Positions 50,050-60,400 of a stretch of 64,000 bases of DNA are shown here, piece after piece. Position numbers and translations under genes: made by a program. The stretch is from Xiphias gladius (taxonomy: Eukaryota; Chordata; Actinopteri; Istiophoriformes; Xiphiidae). The stretch covers positions 2,338,017-2,402,016 of the forward strand of contig NC_053414.1 in assembly GCF_016859285.1 (NCBI RefSeq). The letters are read 5' to 3'. The notes below the pieces were generated by a model, which made no database searches, was not told the origin of the DNA, and worked only from the letters and a program-made list of their open reading frames with translations. Position 1 is the stretch's first letter. The number at the start of each line of letters is the position of its first letter.

Positions 50050-51747
50050 GAGAACATGACAAAAATTTAAACAAGCAACAAAAACGGATGTAAACATTAT
50101 TTTAGGAAATAGACAACACCTGAGACTATTTCGTCACGTCGCTGCGCTGAAATGTTTAAAAGTTTGTGTTATTCGTTGAACGCGTTTCCTTGCTTCCTAA
50201 CGATGCTGCTGCCAAATCAGCATCATTTTCCCGTTGCCATCGCAACCAGTAATGGCAGCAACGACGAGGCGGTGAACTCCTTTGCCGACCCGTCGCATCC
50301 AAACATCATACTTGCTTTTTAGCTACACGCACATGCAGACAAGCAGCTGCAACGCGAGTGTGGTTGTTTATGGGTTCTTCATAATATTAGGATCAATCAA
50401 GTTGGCCACTAGGGGGCAGATCAGAGATGAATCATCACTAGTGACACCAGAATATCTTAAACTATAAATGTCAACACTCAAAGAGGTCACTTAAGGTAGT
50501 TTTGTCCAATGAAAACAAAATTATCTCGAGCCAACATCCTCTCTTAGAGTTAAAGGGGCACTGCAGTGATTGAATATGTCCTTTACAGATAGTCTGATAG
50601 ACTCAAAAGAGACACTAAAAAAGAGAACTTTCCGATTCTGAGCAGCTGAGGCGAAGAGATCCTAGTACTGCTCAAACTCTATTTCCCATAATACAACTGA
50701 ATAGTCTTTCACGAGAGCCTTCCTGTCCTGCCTGGTAAACTGCCAGAGTTGTCTTTTTTTTTTAAGTTTTTCCAAAACCAAAAACACAAGGGTAATAGTG
50801 TGAGGTATCGATTAAACTGTGTGTTTATCTGCTCTAATATAAGCTACTAATGTTAGCGTGTCCGGCTAACTAGCTTATTACCTGCAGTAGTAACCGGGGC
50901 TAAGAGTTAGCAAATCCTTAGCGAACTACCTTATTTGTGCGGTCACAGTCTTTTGAAGACAGAGTTTTCAACCAACTCATGGAGCTACAGTTAGCTTAAT
51001 CAGCTAGCTAGCTACAGCTAACAAAATGTGCCAATGACTGACAGCTGTCATTTCAGCCAAGAAAATCTATGTCTGCCAGCTAGAAACAAGAAGCTGCTTT
51101 TGCCTGGTTCTGCGTGAAATCAAAGTTTCAACGTTTCAGTTACTACAATGAATGTTGACGGTAAATCTGCTGTCGTTATTGCTGTAAACTTTATACGTAA
51201 CGTTCTATAATGTAAAGACCGACAGTCACAGCAACAGTAACTAAGCGACTCAGTAACTTGAGCTCACAACCCTCTGAAGAACAAAGGTTAAGCATGGTAA
51301 CCATCATGCATACCTGAATGTGTAGTTAAAAGCAAGTATGTGAGTTTTTAAACATGTTAATCCTCACACGGTATCACGGACACAGAAAATACCAGATTCT
51401 GATTGGATGGCAGGTGTCTTATTTTTTGTTCAGAGAAGAACTGAAAGCAGAGATCGGCAGAAGAATGAAGTGAGCGGCATGAGGAGCTAACAGGCTAAGC
51501 ATGAAAACGCAGGCTGACACGCATCATCGGACACCATGAGGATCATGGGAAAGTACCGACTGAAACTCCCTCCGTCGCGAAAATATTCTTCACCCGAGCT
51601 GCAGCTGAAGCCTTTAACGTGAAGTTTAAGTCAATTCTCAAACAGCTGAAAAGGGTCAGAATTTACATTTTCGTAAACCATTTCTCTTGACGTTTGGTAA
51701 CATGATAGTTCAGTTTCAATTCAGACATATCACAGGATGAAGACAGA

Positions 51748-51800
51748 ACATGCTTAGCCTAGTTTAGCACAAAGACCAGAAACTGTTAGCCTTGCTCCAT
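51748..51800 (-). repeat. Dispersed 'GCTAAGCTAGGCTAA' element, reverse copy
   Basis: CATGCTTAGCCTAGTTTAGC followed by ACAAAGACCAGAAACTGTTAGCC-like wording is the reverse complement of the element at 13862 and 62424. Confidence 0.55.
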
Positions 51801-52539
51801 CAACAGAGAAAAAAATCTTCCAACAACTCTTTTACCTGGTCACACCCTAAAGTGTCACATCTCGGTGATGTAGCGGCGACTCACAGCCAGCTGAGAACAT
51901 GCTAGCACTACTCAGCGAAATTTTGTTCTCTGAATTTCATTTAATAAAGAGTTACTGCAGAGGATAAACACTCTTTGAGCTAGTCAGCTTGAAGCAAGCT
52001 AATTAACAGTTAGCATGTTAGTTAGCTCAGTCACTAACAGGACACTAAAGTCTCCACAGTTCAGTAAAAGCAGTATCAGTCCTATGAGCAGCTTCAATCA
52101 AACTTGATAGTGACACACAGCTAATAAGCTACAATAGCTTCCTCCATGTTGGACTTCTGGCTCTCCATACACTCAAAGGTCAACTCTGTCAGAATGGTTT
52201 GCTGTTGGCCAATGGTGCAAATCTGCGGGTCAAAATGTATGGGAATTGAAATCTAAACCATAGCTTTTAGCAGATTTTCTTTGCCCTTGCAAGCAGTCTT
52301 GTTAGCTAGCAAGCTAGTCACCAATCTATCCAGGAGACGACATTGTTGGCTAGAGCCATGGGTGAAGACCTAGCTAAAATTAAGATAACTGGACTAAGAA
52401 ACTAATATTTTGAGCATAATATCAAATTAGGCTAACTGATTTTAGAGACAGAGATTGATGCAAACAAGATGAGACAACATGTAAACCAGACAGACTGGTT
52501 TAGAGGTTAGGTGAGGATTTGTTTTTTCTCTTCTAGCAA

Positions 52540-52625
52540 CTTGGCTAAAAGGTTCCCCCTACTTACAGTCTTTGTGCTATGCTAGGCTAAGACATCTTGG
52601 ACTTCTCTGTCCTGGACAAACAGAT
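52540..52625 (+). repeat. Dispersed 'GCTAAGCTAGGCTAA' element, copy
   Basis: AAGGTTCCCCCTACTTACAG, TCTTTGTGCTATGCTAGGCT and AAGACATCTTGGACTTCTCT match the consensus of the copies at 14340 and 62424. Confidence 0.6.
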
Positions 52626-52965
52626 GAAACTGATAATCATCCGCAATTCCTGACAAGTGAAGTGATTTCAGTTGGACTCAATATGGTGTGGCCATTTAGG
52701 CTTGAATTGTAGCAGTAATGCAGTAAAAACTGGAACATTGTTGATGTTTGTAGAGGAAGTGTAAGATAAACATTCGTATTCTTTCTAAATGCAAACATTT
52801 TAGTACCATAGTGAAGGAAACCATTTCGCTGTACTAATTCTACAGTTGACTGACAACCGGTTTGAGAAGCACTGGAACTTCTTACCCAAATGTTATGGTG
52901 TTTTTTGGTTACCTGGCGATGTTGTTGAACGTTTCATGATGCAGGTTGGTGTACAATAAGCTACC

Positions 52966-52968
<3 letters not shown>

Positions 52969-53014
<46 letters not shown>
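52969..53014 (+). repeat. (CA)23 microsatellite
   Basis: This is an uninterrupted CA run in the spacer upstream of the tmem63b stop. Confidence 0.95.
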
Positions 53015-53017
<3 letters not shown>

Positions 53018-54212
53018 ACAGTGCACACTTCAAAACACACACAAACGAAAAACATTTTCCCTTGAGAGTCCCGACAGCTTCAGGCGTTGAGGGTGGACCG
53101 TCCGGTCGAAAAGCGCTGCTCTTCTGTGTCTACCTGAGCTCAAACTACTCGACTGCTGCTGCTGCCAGACGTATCAGATCATCTTCACAAAGATCTCCCC
53201 ATGAATGAAAAGAGTTTTGATTGCTAAACCTACACAGACACAAATATCCCCATTCCCTTTGTCAGGTGTTCATGATTTAAGGTAGTTCAGGTGAGATCAA
53301 AACCTCCTGTTGAGTCCGGTTGTTCGACGGATGAGGAGTGGTCCAACTGAAGCGCAAAGCCGAAAACGTTCATCCTGCAGGTAGGAGCATGTGCTACCGG
53401 GACTAGGGTGGAGATCTGGTGAGGCTGATTGGCCACTACAGTCCTTTGAAGGATGTCATCGTCTGAGGGTGGCAACGTCTTTAGTCCAGACAGCACATTT
53501 AACAACATGCAGCGGAAGCTTGGCCTGTCAAAAAAAAAAAAAAAAAACCTCCAGGGGATGTGTTGAATGTACCGGCAAAATCCACGACCCACGGCATCCA
53601 CAAAAAGAAAGAGGTAAAAAGCGCAGAGGGAAAGGAGACTGCGATGCGTCTGCGTAAGCAAGGCTTCTATCACTACAAGAGCTTGGCGAGTTATTTAGCA
53701 ATCCAAAACCGGAGGACGGCGGCAACAGCGGGGGTTTGTTTTGAGGCGTCAACCAGGCCGAGGAAAAACACAGCGTCAGCATCAGCTTTGACCCCTCGGT
53801 CGAGTTCCGGCAAGCCGCGGAAGGATCAGGAGTCAAGACACGAGTGCGAACGAACAAAATCCAGCCCAGGCACAAATTTTTAAACCCTGTCCCCCAGCCC
53901 CAAAAAAAGGAAGAAAAAACAAAAACAAAAACAAAAAAACTTTTGGCTTTGTGGTTATGTACAGTGACTTCCTGTGAAACAGTTTGATGTCCATCAAGTT
54001 TCCACAGACGTGCAGGGCTAGATGTTGGCGACCTGGCGCCGGCGTCAAAGGTCAGGGTCAAGTCTTCGAGCTGGGAGGGGGTGGAGCTAACCGTATCGAT
54101 CTGTTTGTATGTCTGTGTGTGTAGTGATTCTCCAGTCAGCTTTATTTTCCAAATGTTGTGTGGGTATGGACCCTCAACTAGCTCCGCCCCCTCCCTCTGG
54201 ATCCACCCCCAG

Positions 54213-54420
54213 CTACTGGTGGACCTCGTTGGCGATCAGACTGTCCTCCCCTGACTGGAAATCCGCCTCATTGATGCTGTTCCCTCCATTCAGCATCTCC
54301 TCGTCCTGAGACGACCCGCGGTCCTCCTCGCCACTGCCGCCGCCAGGCTCGTCTGAGTTTGGGTCCTGGAGCACCTGGGCAATGTACATCTGCTGCTGCT
54401 GCTGCTGCAGCTGCTGTTGT

Positions 54421-54452
<32 letters not shown>

Positions 54453-57400
54453 CTGAACCACACAAAACCACAACAACCAGGTTAACCAGCAGGGAGAGAC
54501 AAAACACGGAGAAGCCGAAGTCTAATATTTAGACTCATTAGCATCATAGCTACACCCGGGTATCAAACCTCACTACTTAGATTTGGTACTAACTGAAATG
54601 TGTCCATGGCAAATAATCATTCATAATCAGAGTACAGACATATTCTACGATCAGACAGTTTCTGATTTAAATCATTTTCTCAGTTTTAGTCTGTATTTGA
54701 TTTCGACAAAGTTCAGATAATGACAAAGATCAGCTGCCTGCGTTTACACAATATCTAGCGACATGTTCATATTCCTAAAGGTAAGGTACCTAAACTCAGG
54801 TATTTACGGGCCCAAAAGAAAAAAGAAAAATGTCCCAAAAGATACATTTTGATTTTATGTGATCAACTTGAGCCCACAAATTACCATCTTTTGTGAACAA
54901 GATAACTGGCACGTCACATGGCAAGTGAACTAATTGTAGCTTACACACTATGCAGATAGTACTGTGGTAGTTCAGTAATAATTCAGTCTTTACACCATCT
55001 GTTTGTTTTTGGACCGATATTTAGTCACAAGAGCGTATACCTTACGGGGAAAATTGACCAGAGCTTAGTGTCATTTGTTCACCTGAGATTTGGTGGTGGG
55101 GGAGGATGAGGGACGAGCCGGGCGCCCGTTCTCAACGGTGTCCACGTCGTTCTCCTTGGTGTCGATCTGAGACAAAGAAAGAGAGTTAGACAGCAGCTTC
55201 TATGTTTCCTACACATTTTTTAGAACCTTTGATTAAAAAGTTTCTGTACCTTGTAGTTGTGAGCACTAAGGTACTTGAAGTGTCCGAAACAGACGTGAGA
55301 CAGACAGACCACAATGGTGACGATCAGCACCACCAGAGTGAACATGGAGGTCGGCGTCTGGAAACCTGACGGCACATTAGCATTAGTTAGCGTTCAACAA
55401 CATCTACACGTGGGAGCCATCTTGTCAGCCACAGATACAGACATGATACAGCGCAAACGTATTTTGGCTTGTGTTTCATTTTGATCATGATTAGACTCAA
55501 CTGACCTGACAGTTAATTTGGGCGTGCCTCAACACTCGTGACTAGACGTTGACTTCCCTTGACTGACCTGATGTGGTCTTGACTTGTTTCAACTGTCTTA
55601 AGATGTGATTTTGAATTGTCTTGACTGACCTGAGATCTGACTAGGACCTGACTGACTTGAGACTTGATTTGGACTGTTGATCGACTAGAAAAGGCGGTTT
55701 TTGTGGTTTGTCCAGCAGGGGGCGGGGCTTACCTGTGCGTACGGTGGAGAAGAAGAGTAGCCAGAAGAGGCAGAGGATGGGCGCAGCCACCACCTGGGTG
55801 ACGGCTCCGGAGTGGATCTTCTTGTCCAGTTTGGAGGGCAGGTAGGCATAGTACATGTTGTATCGGTCCACCAGGTGTTTCAACAGCATGTACATCAGAC
55901 CTGCGGGGGGACAGGTGAGTGGCTTAGTCAGGCAGCCCCACAGATGACTTAAAGTAGCAGCGTCTGATTAGGGTAGTCATTGCAAGTCATTGCTGACTTG
56001 ATTCGACAAGACTTGAGATGGACTTGGACTTGTCTGGACCTGTCTCAAATGACTTGTGACTTAATTTGGATTTCTTTTAGCTGACTTGAGACTTGACCCA
56101 GACTTGCTTGGACTGACTAGAAACTTCATTACTTGAAACTTGACTGTGGCTCACTTGATGTGGATGGGATTTGATTTTGACTGACTTGGGACTTCATTCG
56201 GACTTGCCATTAAAGTCTTTAAAACAGCTCTGGGTACTAGTGTCAATACTTCAGTACTAATACTCTGTGTAATCCTGGTACCATATACGGTCGTACTGAT
56301 GCTGTATAACAGATACTGTAGTGGTAACAATGCAGCGGTGGGTGTATTGTGGTTGAGACCGACCGAAGGGGACGATGATGGGGCAGGTGATGCTGTAGGC
56401 CATCACCACCGTGAAGACGTTCATCATCCAGGCATACGCTGCTCCGAACTGGAACTCATAGGCCTGGTGCTGCAGGGATGACACAAGGCAGTTGAATCCG
56501 TACACAGTCAGAGGAGCGCCCCAATGAGGCCGACATGTTCATTAATACCAGAAGATTAAACTCTTGGCTGAGTCATAACTAGAGAGACAACTTTACTATA
56601 ATTACAGTTGTCCAAATAAAGACAGTACAGTCTCCCAGGTGGAGATAAGATATTGATGCATGTGAGGCCACACGAAGCCATAATAGACTAGAGCCCACAC
56701 GGAAACAATGATGTACCATAGTCCACACAGAGACAATAATGGACTACCGGGTGTCTATGTAGAGTCAACAATGCACTCGACTCTACATGCAGCCAATAAT
56801 CGACTTTGGTCCACATGGACACAAGAACAGACTCGAGTCCAGCTGCAGACAGTGATGGACTTGTCTGTTTTGTTGTCCATCAGGCACAAGTCTCGGTCAG
56901 TGTCCGTTCTCACCCTCTTGACGTTGCGGCGGTCAGCAGCGGAGCGAGCCAGGCACAGCCGGATCATGTACATCAGCAGACCGGGGATCCTCAGCAGGTC
57001 CATGGCGTTCCCGATGAACGCAGAGGCGATGACATAGTTGACAAAGAATGCTCCGTTATCCGGCAGGAAGACGCACCTGAAGGGAACACAGCAACGCCGT
57101 TAAAGCGGAATGTCCTTCGAATTACTGATCACCTACGGATCATTTATAAAAAGGACAATAATAGCTGCACTGAAACTGAGCTGTTTCAAAATAAGAGTAA
57201 CAAAGGAAAAGGATACACATACTTGAATCACCACAAATTAAGTACTTTATTTAAAATGTATGTTTATTTGAATTTTATTTGAGAATTTATTTTGATTTCT
57301 TAAATTTTAAATTGGATTAAATTTAAAAGAGATTAATGTAGACTTTTATTTAAAAAAATACAGGTACAAAAGAAAAAAAAAAGGAAACTTCATTGACTAA

Positions 57401-60400
57401 TAATTCTAATTTAGTTCTACATTTCACTGCTCTAGCGACAATGGTACTGAATGTAAAATTTAGCTTTCCTTTCTTTAATTTCTAAAATTTAAAATGGAAT
57501 CACGTGTAAAATCATTTGAATTGGATTATTTGGAGTCAATTATCTTTCAGTGAAGTTTTTAATTTAATTTTGGCAGTAATTATGCGTTCTTAACATGAAA
57601 ATCAAAATAAGACTTCAAAATTTTATCAAAAATTTTAAATGAAAAATTGATTTTAATATTTAATTTCAATTCTGTCCTAAATCATATCCACACAATTGGA
57701 AAATTAAATTTCAATTTGGTTGAACGATTTAACGTTAATATTGGCATTTCTGGACTTCCACATGCACTATGATGAAAATAATTGTTAAAAGTATAAACTA
57801 TGGTGAGCAGAAACAGCAGGACAATACTCACTCAAATCTGACTTTGGCATCGGCCAGGAACTTCCTATCAAAGAGCCAGCGGAAAAACACATCCAGACTG
57901 GAAAAGACAGGCAGAGACATTTTAATGAGGAAGGCAGAGGTCAAAGGTCGCTCAGGAATCTTACAGTCCAACAGTTTTTATCACCTGCTGAGTCCGAGAG
58001 ATGGCAGCAGCAGAACCATGAAGATCAGGAAGGTGTAACATTTGTGCATCGTGGTCCTGTTTTCTCCAGACCTGCAAACACACACAAGAGGTCAAATCAG
58101 GGTGAAATCAAGGTTCACTTGGCTTTATTTGGATTTGACTTGATTTATCTAGACAGACGTGGTTGGAACTTGTCTTGACTTCTGACCTGGGACTTAACTT
58201 GGATTTGTCTCTGTGTTCATGACACCCAACTTACCTGAACCCACTTAATTTTTTCTTGTCTTAACTAATTTGAGACTTGACTTGGACTTCCTTTAATGGA
58301 GTCTCAAATGACTTCAGAGTTGATTTGGACTTGTTTAGACTGACTTGAGACTTGCCTTGATGGTCTGGACAATTGACTTGGACTCACCTCAATTCATTTA
58401 TTTTTGACTTGTCTCGACTGACTTGAGAATGGATTTGGACTTGTCTTGAATGACTCTAGACTTGACCTGGACTCGTTTCAGCTTTCTTGTCACTTCACTT
58501 GGACTTGTTTTGAACAACGTAAATCTGACTTGGACTTGTTTCAATAGACTCGGTTTAGACTTTTCTTGACTATCCTGAGACTTTACTTTGACTTGCCCAG
58601 AAAGTCTTAGTAACAACTCTGTGCTAGTATTGCTATTGCAGTACTGATGCCTTGTTTTAGTACTGATGAAGATGATGAAGAGGAGGAAGCAGCAGAATCA
58701 CCTGGTCCAGTGAGCCTCAAAGAAGGCAGAGTAATAGACGATGGTGGGCAGCAGAGCAGAGAAAGCCCAGAGAAGCAGAGTGGGGAAGAACTGAGTGACG
58801 ATGGGATTCTGTACAAAAGAACCAGACAAACGAACAAACAAACAGAACACAGAGAGCAGAGAGTCAGAGTCGGACGGATCGTCTCATGTCAGCACTCGAC
58901 TCCAGGTGGTACCCAGCGCCACTGAAAGGGTGGTTGTGGTTTCTTACGTTGAGATACTCGACAGGCTTGGTGACATTGAACTTGTCCATGGTGGAGATGA
59001 TGATGGCGGGCGTGGTGAGGAAGAAGAGAAGGATGAAGAGGATGCAGTTGATGATGAAGCAGCGGATCCACCAGGAGATCCCGCCCAGCGACAGGTGCTC
59101 CCTGCAGGAACAAACCAGGACACGACATCAGCTTATCTGACAGGCTTTGTTTGTTTGGTGTTGGACCGGGTTTTAGGCAGGCGGAGCTCGTGGACGTACC
59201 AGCGGACGTTCTGCGGGTCGGGCGCGTATGAAACGTTCCAGTTGTGAACATGAAGAACCTCGCTGAACTGAGAAGAACGTGGCTCCTGACGACACCGACA
59301 ACCCTGAACCTGACAGGCATTAAAGTCCTTCAAAATACTGTGAAAGCAGAGGAGGCGGGGCAGTAGAGAGGGGGCGGTGTCAGAGCAGTGTAAATTAAAT
59401 CTACAAAAGCTACGACTAAAAATACATTTTTTTCCCAACGAAAACGAGACAAAGTCTAAATCAAAGTAATGTTTTCATCAACAAATAAAACTGACACATG
59501 AACTGAACCAATTTCTGTCTTGACGTCAAGTCGGGCTATCTTTTGTGTTTACGGCTATCAGTGGGAGGAGTCAGAGACAGAGGGGCGGGGGCGGGGCGGG
59601 GCTCACATGGCGGTCATGGCCTCGTTCTGGAAGGTGACGAAGGCCATGCCCAGTGGTTTGGTGTGGACCTTCTCCTTCTCCTTCCTGTACTCCTCCTTCA
59701 GCTTGGCCTCTCTCTTGGTGTAGTAGCTGACTGCCTCCTCCTGCAGGACAAATAAGTGTGATCGTTTAGTAACACGCAAAAGTAACATGCCAACACTTAG
59801 CATGTTAGCATTAGTGCTTGAGTTCAGCTTAAGGCTGATGAATTTTATACTTTGTTTTTAAGGTTGTGTATGTTCTCGTGAACTATGATGAAAACTTTGA
59901 CCTGCTGGTGGCGCTAGATGAACAGTCAGAGGATTGTCAAAGTCACTAAGGTTTATTAATGTTATATTCAGGAGAATATGAATGTTCATTTTAATTTTTC
60001 AACCGAGTCACATCTATATGGCAAATAATATACAACAACACCAAACGTTCAGCATTTTAAGGTTTTTAGTTGAAGACTTTGGCTTTTCAGCGAGAACACA
60101 GAACTTTGGATTGAAAACTATTGGCACATGAAAGGCGTTTGGAAGTTGGTTTGCATTAGTGTGAATATGACCTCAGTGTCACACTGAGGACAAACTGCAG
60201 GGAAACACTTTTTTAAACTAAATAAATAAATAAAAAATTCCACAATGATTAAAAATGCATCATCATATTTGTTGATCTTAGTATCAGCCCTCAGATTTGA
60301 CCACTTCTGTATATTGGACTACTGCTGCCAAATCAGTGTGAACTGCAGCTCTTTGCAGAAATCACGTCTCCTGGTAATCGGAACAGATCAGGGGAGATTA

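Larger units (their letters stand above)
48449..54212 (-). other. Noncoding stretch, possible long tmem63b 3' UTR with inserted repeats
   Basis: No exon with support was found on either strand. The part 48450-49970 is unique-looking. A (CA)n run covers 49979-50045 and another 52969-53014. The part 50500-52900 is rich in GCTAGC/AGCTAA words and dispersed repeat fragments. An A18 run sits at 53530-53547. Open frames here are short and lack codon bias or splice support. Confidence 0.4.

Noticed and set aside
49821-50097. Val-Cys repeat minus-strand frames
   Set aside because: They are the translation of the (CA)33 microsatellite.
53287-54061. Minus-strand frames of 128 and 177 codons upstream of the poly-T run, possible retrogene
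   Set aside because: Phe/Leu-rich low-complexity translation, with no recognised family or splice partner. The A18 run at 53530 may mark a retroposed tail, but no body was identified.
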